A stretch of 64,000 bases of DNA. Origin: Thermodesulfobacterium sp. TA1 (GTDB lineage Bacteria; Desulfobacterota; Thermodesulfobacteria; Thermodesulfobacteriales; Thermodesulfobacteriaceae). Under the pieces are notes generated by a model. That model was not told the DNA's origin and searched no databases. It saw nothing but the letters and a program-made list of their open reading frames with translations. The position numbers and the translations under genes are program-made. The stretch spans positions 186,001-250,000 of the forward strand of contig NZ_CP043908.1 of assembly GCF_008630935.1 (NCBI RefSeq). The letters are read 5' to 3'. This document shows, piece after piece, positions 1 through 7,665 of this stretch (position 1 is the stretch's first letter; each line of letters starts with the position of its first letter).

Positions 1-87
1 TTCGTTTTGCAAATTATAGGTATAACCTTGATAGCCGCCTGGATAGTTTCTTTTTTGGTTTATCAGTTTGCAAGATTGATTTTTTAG
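1..87 (+). CDS. C-terminal end of a membrane protein (partial)
   Basis: The frame is open from the first base of the window to a TAG at 85-87 and gives 28 residues. They are almost all hydrophobic, with a Trp and a Tyr and a short basic end (FARLIF), like a final transmembrane helix. The start lies outside the window. The pattern loosely resembles the last helix of a permease such as an ammonium transporter, but the fragment is too short to name a family. Confidence 0.4.
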   Translation, partial: FVLQIIGITLIAAWIVSFLVYQFARLIF

Positions 88-178
88 ATTTTTTCTTTTA
101 TAATTAAAAATGTTATGAGTTTTAAAAAATGATGAGATTTATGTAATTTGTACAAAATTTTAAGACAGGAGGATACTT

Positions 179-1330
179 ATGAAAAAGGGTTACGTAACTG
201 CTTTAGCTTTAGGTTTGGTAGTTTGTGGGTTTTCGGGTAAGGTTAAAGCCTACGAAGTCAACGAAAAACTTTCGATCGAGGCAAACCTAACCGGGGTTTA
301 TCAATGGTTAGACCAAAAAAAGGGAGATTTTAAGAATGAAGAAAAGGGCTCTGCGGTGCTTGATGTAAGGATTACCTTTACACCTACAGAAAAAGACGAA
401 TTCTCTATAAGAGGTAGTTTGGCTAAAGGAAACGGATTGAAAAAAGTAAGCCCTTTTATACTTTCTCCTAATGCTGACGACCTAAGGGATGACCTTCATA
501 ACATCAATAACCGTTCAAGAGATCACCTTCAGGAACTTTGGTATGCAAGGACTTTTGATCTACCAGGCAATTCAACCCTTAAAGCAACCTTAGGAATCAT
601 AGATTCTACCGCTTTTATCGACCAAAACCGGTTTGCTAACGATGAGTTAACCCAGTTTATGAACGAGGCCTTTGTAAACAATCCTTTAGCCAATCTGGTA
701 AGCTATGATTATGGGGTAGCGTTAGAATGGACTAAAGGGCCCTTTTCTATAGGACTGGTCGGTATGCAAAGTAAAACCGAGGAAAGCGATAACCCAACTT
801 TTGATAAAAGGACTTATAACTACTATGCAGCCCAGATAGGTTATAAACTGGAAACCTCTCTTGGGGAGGGGAATTACCGGATTTTTGCCTTTACCACCAA
901 CAAGCGTTTCCCCGATTGGAAAGAAGAGAAGAAAAAGGCATTAAAAGGCTGGGGTATTTCTATAGACCAAGATTTGATAAAAGATAAGCTTGGGGTTTTT
1001 GCAAGGGCGGGTTTCCAAGACGATGATGCCCAAGTAGATTATAAGAGTATGTATTCCTTAGGGTTGGCCTATAAGTTTAATCCTTTTGGTAAAAAAGATT
1101 TTGAATTAGGGATAGGTTATGCCTATCTTAAAGCCCCTTCAAAAAATGAAGAATTAAAACACACTAAAGCTATAGAAGCCTATCTGGCTATTCCTCTTTA
1201 TGAAAAAGAAAAGGTCTTTGCTTCAACCCTTACGTTTGATTGGCAATGGATGCAAGATAAGCTAAAAGACGAAGAAAACCCAGAAAATAAAGGCAATATC
1301 TTTGGTGTACGGTTAAACTTTACTTTTTAA
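179..1330 (+). CDS. Putative outer-membrane porin
   Basis: This 383-residue protein has a Sec signal peptide (MKKGYVTALALGLVVCGFSG, cleavage near VKA-YE). The remainder is made of alternating polar/hydrophobic stretches typical of beta strands. It ends in Phe (GVRLNFTF), the usual C-terminal signature of BAM-inserted outer-membrane barrels. Motifs such as GVALEWTKGPFSIGLVGMQ and the repeated YKL/YKF strands suit a monomeric or trimeric porin that lets small solutes through the outer membrane. The ATG at 179 follows a strong aggagga ribosome site. A hairpin terminator follows, so the gene is probably monocistronic. The substrate cannot be told from sequence. Confidence 0.75.
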   Translation: MKKGYVTALALGLVVCGFSGKVKAYEVNEKLSIEANLTGVYQWLDQKKGDFKNEEKGSAVLDVRITFTPTEKDEFSIRGSLAKGNGLKKVSPFILSPNADDLRDDLHNINNRSRDHLQELWYARTFDLPGNSTLKATLGIIDSTAFIDQNRFANDELTQFMNEAFVNNPLANLVSYDYGVALEWTKGPFSIGLVGMQSKTEESDNPTFDKRTYNYYAAQIGYKLETSLGEGNYRIFAFTTNKRFPDWKEEKKKALKGWGISIDQDLIKDKLGVFARAGFQDDDAQVDYKSMYSLGLAYKFNPFGKKDFELGIGYAYLKAPSKNEELKHTKAIEAYLAIPLYEKEKVFASTLTFDWQWMQDKLKDEENPENKGNIFGVRLNFTF

Positions 1331-1344
1331 AAGATAAAAAAATT

Positions 1345-1378
1345 AGGCGGCCTCTTTCAGTCTAAAGGAGGTCGCCTT
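1345..1378 (+). terminator. Rho-independent terminator after porin gene
   Basis: The arms AGGCGGCCTC and GGAGGTCGCCT form a hairpin of about 10 pairs (one G-T) around a short A/T-rich loop, followed by a T-rich run. It lies 14 nt after the porin stop codon. Confidence 0.75.
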
Positions 1379-1532
1379 TAAATCTTGAGGTTCTTATTTT
1401 TCTGTTCAAATCTTTTCACAGTTATAATTTCCTAAAATCAAACTTTAAATTTTTCTTTTTTAAAATCTTGAAATTTTTTAAAAAAAGTATTAATTAAAAA
1501 GTGTTAAAACTATATCGGAAGGAGGTAATGAG

Positions 1533-1700
1533 ATGGCTGTATGGAAATGTAGTTCCTGTGGGGAGACAAAAGAATCAAGGTGTAAGCCTAAAAAATGCCC
1601 TAAGTGTGGAGAGATGAACACGATGGTAAAACAAGAGACTGAACCCTCTCAAACCTCTTCTTGTGGGTCTAAGAAAAAGGGATGTAAGAAGGTTGGTTAA
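1533..1700 (+). CDS. Small zinc-ribbon protein (55 aa)
   Basis: The ORF gives 55 residues starting MAVWKCSSCGETKESRCKP. Two CxxC knuckles (CSSCG, CPKCG) frame a further Cys, which suits a rubredoxin-like zinc ribbon. The tail is Lys-rich with two more Cys (SSCGSKKKGC). A good ribosome site (ggaggt at 1521-1526) sits 6 nt before the ATG. It ends 10 nt before exonuclease III and is probably co-transcribed with it. A nucleic-acid or redox adaptor role is possible but not shown. Confidence 0.7.
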   Translation: MAVWKCSSCGETKESRCKPKKCPKCGEMNTMVKQETEPSQTSSCGSKKKGCKKVG

Positions 1701-1710
1701 ATCGTTTAAG

Positions 1711-2514
1711 ATGTTGGTGGCTACCTGGAACGTTAATTCCATAAAGACGAGAAAAGACCAGGTTTTTGAATTTTTAAAGGAGGTCTCTCCAGACCTCCTT
1801 GCTTTACAAGAAACCAAGGTAAAAACTGAGGAATTTCCTTATAATCTTTATCAAGAGATAGGGTATTATGTAGTGCATTCTGGAGGGAAGGGTAGAAACG
1901 GGGTGGCTTTACTTACTAAGTTCGTCCCTCAAGAGATTAAACAAGGGTTTGAGGGGATAGAAGGGGCAGAAAGTTTTCCTGATGCCGTAGAAAGGCTTGT
2001 GGGAATAAAGGTTGAGATATCAGGTTTTAGTACTTTATGGGTTTTTTCGGTGTATGTGCCTAATGGAGGCCAACCTGAGTCTGATTATTACTATTATAAA
2101 ATTAGCTTTTTCTGGAGGCTTAAGGAGTTTTTTGAGAAAAATTTTTCTCCTCAAGACCATATTATACTTATGGGAGATTTTAATGTAGCCCCGGAAAACC
2201 AGGATGTTTTTGACCCAGTTTTATTTGAAGGACATATCTGTTTTACCGAAAAGGAGAAAAAAGCCTTTTTTGAACTTCTTTCTTTTGGGTTTTATGACGC
2301 TTTGAGGTTTAAACATCCTGAAGCAAAAAGAGTTTTTACTTGGTGGGATTATCAGTTTGGAGCTTTTAAAAAAGACCAAGGCATGCGTCTTGACCATATT
2401 TTGATAACCCAACCGATTTTAGAGAGGTTAGTCGAGGTTTATGTAGAAAAGAAATATAGAGCTAAGGCTAAGCCTTCAGACCATGCCCCGGTTATTGCTA
2501 AGTTTTTGTTTTAA
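1711..2514 (+). CDS. xth: Exodeoxyribonuclease III
   Basis: This Mg-dependent AP endonuclease / 3'-5' exonuclease acts in base excision repair. Family motifs are in order: MLVATWNVNSIKTR at the N-terminus (metal-binding Asn), LLALQETKV (metal-binding Glu), the YVPNGG block, the GDFNVAP block (catalytic Asp-Asn) and SDHAPV at the end (catalytic Asp-His). The 267 residues are normal for the family. The frame is open further upstream, but the ATG at 1711 begins exactly at the conserved strand, so upstream starts are not used here. The stop overlaps the convergent gene by 4 nt. Confidence 0.95.
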   Translation: MLVATWNVNSIKTRKDQVFEFLKEVSPDLLALQETKVKTEEFPYNLYQEIGYYVVHSGGKGRNGVALLTKFVPQEIKQGFEGIEGAESFPDAVERLVGIKVEISGFSTLWVFSVYVPNGGQPESDYYYYKISFFWRLKEFFEKNFSPQDHIILMGDFNVAPENQDVFDPVLFEGHICFTEKEKKAFFELLSFGFYDALRFKHPEAKRVFTWWDYQFGAFKKDQGMRLDHILITQPILERLVEVYVEKKYRAKAKPSDHAPVIAKFLF

Positions 2515-2744
2515 AGGGTTTCCCAGTTAAGACAAGAAGGACAAACCCAGGTTACCCCGCTTCGAGTAAACATCCTTTGGTTTTCTATAAAACAGGTTTG
2601 GCAAATAGTAAGCCCGCAGTGAGTACAGAAATAACAGAAGGGCTGAGGGGTCCCGCAAAAATCACATACCCCAGCCCCAACCTTTTTCTTTAAGTTTTTT
2701 TCTTTAATCAGCGGGAGATAACACTCCCTTTTTTCATCTTTCAT
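2511..2744 (-). CDS. Cys-rich zinc-finger protein in the nrdD operon (77 aa)
   Basis: Ten Cys in CxxC-like spacing (CDFCG, CYFCTHCG, CQTC, CPSC) point to two interleaved zinc sites of treble-clef or RING-like type. The ATG follows directly after the TAG of the glycyl-radical gene, so translation is probably coupled, and the gene is the third of the nrdD operon. NrdD enzymes usually carry a structural four-Cys zinc site next to the radical loop. It is only inference that this protein stands in for it or helps the activase. The family is not recognised. Confidence 0.65.
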   Translation of the reverse strand: MKDEKRECYLPLIKEKNLKKKVGAGVCDFCGTPQPFCYFCTHCGLTICQTCFIENQRMFTRSGVTWVCPSCLNWETL

Positions 2745-2921
2745 CTAATGCCTTTCGGTATAAGAAGAATTTGGGCTAAAAGAACCATCAAGCCTTGCGG
2801 TTTTTCTTTCGTTAAACTCCTGTTGTTTCCCTTTGTTCCAGTTTTGAACCGGTCTAAAATAACCTACAACCCTGCTGTAAACCTCACAGGAAACTACCTT
2901 AACCTTTTGTTTTTCTTTCAT
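2745..2921 (-). CDS. Detached glycyl-radical domain of anaerobic ribonucleotide reductase
   Basis: These 58 residues carry the block EVYSRVVGYFRPVQNWNKGK, which normally forms the extreme C-terminus of class III NrdD. Gly20 in RVVGYF is the expected radical residue, oxidised by a radical SAM activase. The gene has its own consensus ribosome site (aaggaggtg, 6 nt before the ATG at 2921). It is 37 nt downstream of the nrdD stop and in a different frame, so this is a designed split rather than a single indel. A 16-residue tail (RLDGSFSPNSSYTERH) extends past the usual end. It would have to dock into the NrdD barrel, as YfiD does for pyruvate formate-lyase. Confidence 0.85.
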   Translation of the reverse strand: MKEKQKVKVVSCEVYSRVVGYFRPVQNWNKGKQQEFNERKTARLDGSFSPNSSYTERH

Positions 2922-2958
2922 GCTAAACACCTCCTTTTTTAAGCTCTTTCTTATAACT

Positions 2959-5019
2959 TTAAGCTTGTGCTATACTAAACTTTTGGATTAAATCTACAGG
3001 AAGTTCTATTTCAACCCCAAACTTTTTTAAGTCTTCTTCAGTGTGCGGTAAAGGGCAGAAGTCATGTCTTCCAGGTAGGTATCCATGTACAGGGCATACT
3101 GAAAACGTAGGCGTGATGGAAAAATAAGGTAGCCTGAAGTTTTCTACTATGGTTTTTACTAGTTCTTTTACCACCGAGGTCTCTGTAATCTCCTCACCGA
3201 CAAAAAGATGAACCACCGTTCCTCCGGTAAAAAGCACCTGTAGATCGTCTTGATGGGTAAGTATCTCAAATATATCGTCTGTATAGTTGACCGGAAGGTG
3301 ACAAGAGTTAGTATAGTAAGGAGCATCCTCTGTTCCTGCAGTTTTAATCCTTGGGAATTTTTTCTTGTCAATTTTTGCCAATCTGTAGCTTGTGCCTTCT
3401 GCAGGGGTTGCCTCAAGGTTGTAAAGATTGCCTGTCTCTTCTTGGAAAAGACTTATTTTTTCTCTCATGAATTTTAATACCTTTATCGCAAACTCCTTAG
3501 CCTCTTTATCATAGATAGGTTTTCCTAAAAAGTTTATGCACATTTCGTTTAACCCAACCAGCCCTATGGTAGAGAAGTGATTGGCCCAATAGGCCCCTTT
3601 AGCCTCTTTTACTGAACTTAAATAAACCCTACAATAGGGATAAAGCCCTTTTTCTGTAAAATCTTCTATCACCTTTCTCTTAATCTCTAAGGAAACCTTA
3701 GCAAGTTCCATCAATCTTTCTAACCTTTCAAAAAGGTCCTCCTCACAGGTAGCAAGATACCCAAGTCTTGGCATGTTTATCGTAACCACACCGATGCTTC
3801 CTGTAAGAGGATTAGCCCCAAACAACCCACCTCCTCTCTTTCTCAATTCCCTTTTATCAAGCCTAAGCCTACAACACATAGAAAAGGCATCCTCTGGGTC
3901 CATGTCAGAGTTTACGAAATTGGCAAAATAGGGGATACCATACTTTCTTGTCATCTCCCAAAGAGGTTCATATTCAGGATTTTCCCAATCAAAATCTTTG
4001 GTAATGTTATAGGTAGGAATAGGAAAGGTAAAAATCCTTCCTTTAGCATCACCTGCCATCATCAGCTCACAAAAGGCCCTGTTAATCATAGACATTTCTT
4101 TATGAAACTCCTCATAAACACTTTCTTGCGGCTTGCCCCCTATGATAACCCCCATGTTAGCAAAGGCCTTAGCTGGTTTTAAATCAAAGGTAAGATTAGT
4201 AAAGGGGGTCTGGAAACCTACCCTGGTGGGCACGTTTAAGTTGAACAAAAATTCTTGCATACACTGTTTTACTTCTGGATAGGATAATTTGTCCCATCTT
4301 ACAAAAGGGGCAAGAAGGGTGTCAAAGTTAGAAAAAGCTTGAGCTCCTGCACCCTCTCCTTGAAGGGTATAGAAAAAGTTAACTATCTGACCAAGGGCAG
4401 ACCTAAAGTGTTTAGGCGGGGCGCTTTCAACCTTTCCACTAACCCCTCCAAATCCTCTTAAAAGTAAATCATAAAGGTCCCATCCCATACAATAAGCCGA
4501 CAAACAACCTAAGTCGTGGATATGAAAATCCCCCTCTCTATGGGCTTCTGCTATCTCCTTAGGATAAAGCTTTTCTAACCAATACCGAGCAACGATAGAA
4601 GAACTTACATGAAAGTTTAAACCTTGGAGGCTAAAACTCATGTTAGAATTTTCTTTTACCCTCCAGTCTTCATTGCCTATGTATTCTTCTATTAAATTAA
4701 TACCATCAACCAAAGCCTGCCCTATTTCTCTGGCTTGACGCCGTTTTTCACGATAAAGAATATAAGCCTTGGCTACCTCAGGAAACCCCTTTTCCATTAA
4801 AGTCTTTTCTATGATATCCTGAATGGTCTCTACATGAGGGATATCGCCTTTTTTAAAGTAGTTTCTGTAAAGAAATATAGATACAGCATCGGCTATTTTT
4901 TCAGCATCTGCCTTGGTTCCTATATTAGTAGCCTTCATGGCCTTATAAATGGCGTTGATTATTCTAAAACGCGAAAAAGGTACCACCTTTCCTGTTCTTT
5001 TTCTAACTAACGGTTCCAT
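2959..5019 (-). CDS. nrdD: Anaerobic ribonucleoside-triphosphate reductase, large part (no glycyl-radical loop)
   Basis: The class III enzyme reduces NTPs to dNTPs without oxygen. Residues 1-95 form an ATP-cone (VRKRTGKVVPFS...), the allosteric nucleotide site. The ten-stranded barrel follows, with GDFHIHDLG and YCMGWDL (Cys about 177) and FSMCCRLRLD, the active-site Cys/Met region. The end keeps CPVHGYLPGRHDFCP, half of the usual zinc motif, then stops after a helix (DLIQKFSIAQA) without the RVxGY radical motif; that motif is in the next gene. 686 residues. The ribosome site aggaggagg is strong. No nrdG activase gene lies nearby. Confidence 0.95.
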   Translation of the reverse strand: MEPLVRKRTGKVVPFSRFRIINAIYKAMKATNIGTKADAEKIADAVSIFLYRNYFKKGDIPHVETIQDIIEKTLMEKGFPEVAKAYILYREKRRQAREIGQALVDGINLIEEYIGNEDWRVKENSNMSFSLQGLNFHVSSSIVARYWLEKLYPKEIAEAHREGDFHIHDLGCLSAYCMGWDLYDLLLRGFGGVSGKVESAPPKHFRSALGQIVNFFYTLQGEGAGAQAFSNFDTLLAPFVRWDKLSYPEVKQCMQEFLFNLNVPTRVGFQTPFTNLTFDLKPAKAFANMGVIIGGKPQESVYEEFHKEMSMINRAFCELMMAGDAKGRIFTFPIPTYNITKDFDWENPEYEPLWEMTRKYGIPYFANFVNSDMDPEDAFSMCCRLRLDKRELRKRGGGLFGANPLTGSIGVVTINMPRLGYLATCEEDLFERLERLMELAKVSLEIKRKVIEDFTEKGLYPYCRVYLSSVKEAKGAYWANHFSTIGLVGLNEMCINFLGKPIYDKEAKEFAIKVLKFMREKISLFQEETGNLYNLEATPAEGTSYRLAKIDKKKFPRIKTAGTEDAPYYTNSCHLPVNYTDDIFEILTHQDDLQVLFTGGTVVHLFVGEEITETSVVKELVKTIVENFRLPYFSITPTFSVCPVHGYLPGRHDFCPLPHTEEDLKKFGVEIELPVDLIQKFSIAQA

Positions 5020-5037
5020 TTAACCTCCTCCTATTTT

Positions 5038-5085
5038 CTACAATATATAGTATTTTTTTTAAAAAAACACCACAACATTTAGTTT
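5038..5085 (-). promoter_or_regulatory. Tandem NrdR boxes upstream of nrdD
   Basis: Two 16-bp sites match the NrdR consensus ACACAATATATAGTGT: 5038-5053 at 13 of 16 and 5070-5085 at 12 of 16. Their starts are 32 bp apart, the three-helical-turn spacing typical of NrdR operators. They lie 18-66 bp before the nrdD start. NrdR is the ATP/dATP-sensing repressor of ribonucleotide reductase genes, so the operon is probably repressed when dNTPs are plentiful. The divergent ruvB could also be affected. Confidence 0.7.
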
Positions 5086-5157
5086 GTTTATTTTTTAAAT
5101 TAACTCTCTATAGTTTTTTGTCAAGTGGGATTTGGAGAAGGTTATTTTTTAGTTTTG

Positions 5158-5166
5158 TGCTATAAT
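5158..5166 (+). promoter_or_regulatory. Extended -10 promoter of ruvB
   Basis: TGC-TATAAT is a perfect extended -10 element. The expected transcription start is near 5173, 4-5 nt before the ruvB ATG at 5178. No -35 match and no ribosome site are present, so the mRNA is probably leaderless. Confidence 0.6.
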
Positions 5167-5177
5167 AAAAAACTAAT

Positions 5178-6176
5178 ATGAGTTTATATCGACCGGTAAG
5201 TCTTGATGAGTTTATAGGGCAATCAAGGATAAAGGAAGAACTTAAGGTCTATATTCCTTCTGTAAAAGGTCGACAGGAGGTTTTTCCTCATACTTTTTTT
5301 ATTGGTGCTCCAGGTCTTGGTAAAACCACTTTAGCGAGGATTATAGCCTTTGAACTTAGAAGAGACCTTAAAATAACCTCGGGGCCTGTGCTTGACAAAA
5401 CAGGCACCTTAGCGGCAGTCCTTACCAACCTTAAGGAGGGGGATATTCTTTTTATAGATGAGATTCATCGTATGCCTAAGGTCTGTCAAGAAGTGCTTTA
5501 TGCAGCGATGGAAGATTTTGCTTTAGATATCGTAATCGGCAAAGGTCAGGCAGTTAAGACCATAAGGCTTAGTCTTCCGAGGTTTACCCTTATAGCAGCC
5601 ACCAACAAACCTAATCTTTGTTTAGCTCCTCTAAGAGACAGATTCCAGTTGGTTTTTAAACTTAATTATTATACTGATGAAGAATTAAGGGATATCATTC
5701 TTAAGGTAGGCAAGGCTTGGGGACTTCACATAGAGGAAGAGCCGGCTTTAAGTTTAGCTAAAGCTTCAAAGGGTATCCCTAGGCAGGCGTTAAACTTACT
5801 TAGAAGGTTAAAAGATTTTGCTTGGCTAACCCTTAATCACCCAAAAGAAATCATTAAAGTAGACAAAAAATTAGTAAAGGAGTTTTTAAGTCTTTTAGAC
5901 ATAGATGATTGGGGCCTTACTCCTGAAGATAGAAAATGTCTTCTTACTTTGTATAAAGAGTTTAACGGAGGCCCGGTAGGGTTAAATTCTCTGGCTCTTT
6001 CTTCAGGGATAAGCGTTGAGGAATTGGAAAGTATTTATGAGCCAGCGCTTATTAGGTTAGGGATGGTTGCACGCACAAAAAAAGGAAGGGTTCTTACTCA
6101 AAAAGGCTATCTTTATCTTAAAGAAAGATTTGGTATCAACTGTTGGGAGGAAAATTTATGTCTCTTTTCAAAATAA
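5178..6176 (+). CDS. ruvB: Holliday-junction helicase subunit RuvB
   Basis: AAA+ motor that drives branch migration with RuvA. Visible motifs: YRPVSLDEFIGQ start, Walker A GAPGLGKTT, Walker B FIDEIHR, the AMEDFALDIVIGKG block, APLRDRF with the arginine finger, and the C-terminal winged helix ending RTKKGRVLTQKGY. Length 332. It is somewhat divergent: sensor 1 reads IAATNKP where most RuvB have IGATTRAG. The last 14 residues extend past the usual end and overlap panB. The gene stands apart from ruvC-ruvA (about 20 kb away) and has no ribosome site, consistent with a leaderless transcript. Confidence 0.92.
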   Translation: MSLYRPVSLDEFIGQSRIKEELKVYIPSVKGRQEVFPHTFFIGAPGLGKTTLARIIAFELRRDLKITSGPVLDKTGTLAAVLTNLKEGDILFIDEIHRMPKVCQEVLYAAMEDFALDIVIGKGQAVKTIRLSLPRFTLIAATNKPNLCLAPLRDRFQLVFKLNYYTDEELRDIILKVGKAWGLHIEEEPALSLAKASKGIPRQALNLLRRLKDFAWLTLNHPKEIIKVDKKLVKEFLSLLDIDDWGLTPEDRKCLLTLYKEFNGGPVGLNSLALSSGISVEELESIYEPALIRLGMVARTKKGRVLTQKGYLYLKERFGINCWEENLCLFSK

Positions 6177-6997
6177 GCCCTTATGCGCTAAAAGAAAAGA
6201 AAGGAAAAGAAACTATAGTTGCGGTAACCGCTTATGACTACACCTCAGCTCAGATAGCTGAGGCGGCAGCGGTAGATTTTGTGCTTATAGGTGATTCAGC
6301 CGCGATGGTGATGTTAGGCCATGAAGACACTTTTTCTATAGGAATGGAAGAGATGCTTCTTTTTTGTAAAGCCGTTAGTCGAGGAGCCCCTGATACTTTA
6401 AGAATAGGGGACATGCCTTTTTTGAGCTATCAGGTTTCAAAAGAACAAGCGGTTTATAATGCAGGTTTGATGGTTAAAGAGGGAAGATGTCATGGGGTTA
6501 AGGTAGAAGGTGGGGAGGAGGTAGCTTGTGTGATAGAGGCTATCGTAAAGGCAGGAATCCCTGTGCTTGGCCATATAGGTCTTACTCCGCAAAGGGCGGC
6601 TGAGCTTGGTGGGCTTAAGGTGCAAGGCAAAACCTTAGAAAGCGCAAAAAAATTGATAAAAGACGCTAAGGTTTTAGAAGAAGTAGGGGTTTTTGGGATA
6701 GTAATAGAGTGTGTACCTGCTGAGTTATCTAAGGTAATAACCGAAAAAGTAAGCGTTCCTACGATAGGTATAGGGGCAGGTCCGTTTACCGATGGACAGA
6801 TTTTGGTTTTTCACGATATAATGGGATTGTTAAAAGGGTTTAGACCAAGGTTTGTAAAAAACTATTTTGATGGGTTTAATACCTTTAAGGAGGCTTTAAG
6901 TCAATACGTTAAAGAGAGTAAAGAAAAAATCTTTCCATCTGAAAAAGAAAGTTTTAGCCTTTCTCAAGAAATTTTGCAAGAATTGTTAGTAGATTAA
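6158..6997 (+). CDS. panB: 3-methyl-2-oxobutanoate hydroxymethyltransferase
   Basis: Transfers a hydroxymethyl group from methylene-THF to ketoisovalerate to make ketopantoate, the first committed step to pantothenate and CoA. The family blocks VTAYDYTSAQIAE, VLIGDSAAMV (metal-binding Asp), GGLKVQGKT, VIECVPAELSK and GIGAGPFTDGQILV are all present. The ATG at 6158 follows gggagg by 7 nt and lies inside the end of ruvB (19-nt overlap), so the two are co-transcribed. The upstream in-frame start at 6143 would overlap the ribosome site. 279 residues, normal length. The only panE seen in the window is broken. Confidence 0.95.
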   Translation: MSLFKISPYALKEKKGKETIVAVTAYDYTSAQIAEAAAVDFVLIGDSAAMVMLGHEDTFSIGMEEMLLFCKAVSRGAPDTLRIGDMPFLSYQVSKEQAVYNAGLMVKEGRCHGVKVEGGEEVACVIEAIVKAGIPVLGHIGLTPQRAAELGGLKVQGKTLESAKKLIKDAKVLEEVGVFGIVIECVPAELSKVITEKVSVPTIGIGAGPFTDGQILVFHDIMGLLKGFRPRFVKNYFDGFNTFKEALSQYVKESKEKIFPSEKESFSLSQEILQELLVD

Positions 6998-7067
6998 GGG
7001 TTGTTTTTATAAAAATTTGGTGTAAAGTTTTTAAAATTCTAAAAATAGTAGAGGGGAGTGTTGTGTT

Positions 7068-7274
7068 ATGGCTAAGGTTAAAATGAAGACCAACCGCTCG
7101 GCTGCTAAAAGGTTTAAAGTTACTGCTAATGGTAAAATTATGCATAAAAAGGCTGGAAAAAGCCATCTTCTTAGGAAGAAAAGTAGAAAAACTAAAAGGC
7201 ATCTCAAAGGATACAAAGAAATTTTTGTTGGTTTTTATGACCATATTGCTAAGGCTATCGCCGATAAGTTTTAG
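7068..7274 (+). CDS. rpmI: 50S ribosomal protein L35
   Basis: The 68 residues are strongly basic, with the family signature [19 protein letters not shown] and the [14 protein letters not shown] block. The gene is followed 34 nt later by rplT, the normal pairing. The usual leading infC is absent; panB lies upstream instead. The ribosome site gaggggag is 9 nt before the ATG. Confidence 0.95.
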   Translation: MAKVKMKTNRSAAKRFKVTANGKIMHKKAGKSHLLRKKSRKTKRHLKGYKEIFVGFYDHIAKAIADKF

Positions 7275-7308
7275 TTTAACTTTTTAATTTTACAGGAGGG
7301 AAAGGTTT

Positions 7309-7665
7309 ATGCCAAGGGCTAAAGGTGGTTTTAAGACCAGAAGAAGGCATAAAAAACTTTTAAAATTGGCTAAAGGTTATTGGGGACAGAGGAAAAACGT
7401 TTACAGAAGGGCCAAAGAGACTGTAGAAAGGGCTTTGGTTTATGCCTATAGAGATAGACGCCAAAAAAAGAGAGACTTTAGAAGGCTTTGGCAGATAAGG
7501 ATTAATGCTGCTGTTAGACCTTATGGTTTGAATTACAGTAAGTTTATGGGAGGTCTTAAAAAAGCAGGGGTAGACCTTAATAGAAAAGTTCTTGCCTATC
7601 TTGCGGTAACCGAGCCTGAAACTTTTGCCAAGTTGGTAGAAGTAGCTAAAGCTCAGTGGCAATGA
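7309..7665 (+). CDS. rplT: 50S ribosomal protein L20
   Basis: 118 residues with the N-terminal basic extension ([16 protein letters not shown]), [17 protein letters not shown] and the globular RIRINAA-like block ([18 protein letters not shown]). L20 binds 23S rRNA early in 50S assembly. In other bacteria it also represses its own operon translation, but no L20-binding leader was identified here. The stop overlaps the pheS start. Confidence 0.96.
   Translation: MPRAKGGFKTRRRHKKLLKLAKGYWGQRKNVYRRAKETVERALVYAYRDRRQKKRDFRRLWQIRINAAVRPYGLNYSKFMGGLKKAGVDLNRKVLAYLAVTEPETFAKLVEVAKAQWQ

Noticed and set aside
2748-2942. 64-residue plus-strand ORF opposite the glycyl-radical gene
   Set aside because: It is the mirror frame of the minus-strand gene, without a ribosome site or family wording.
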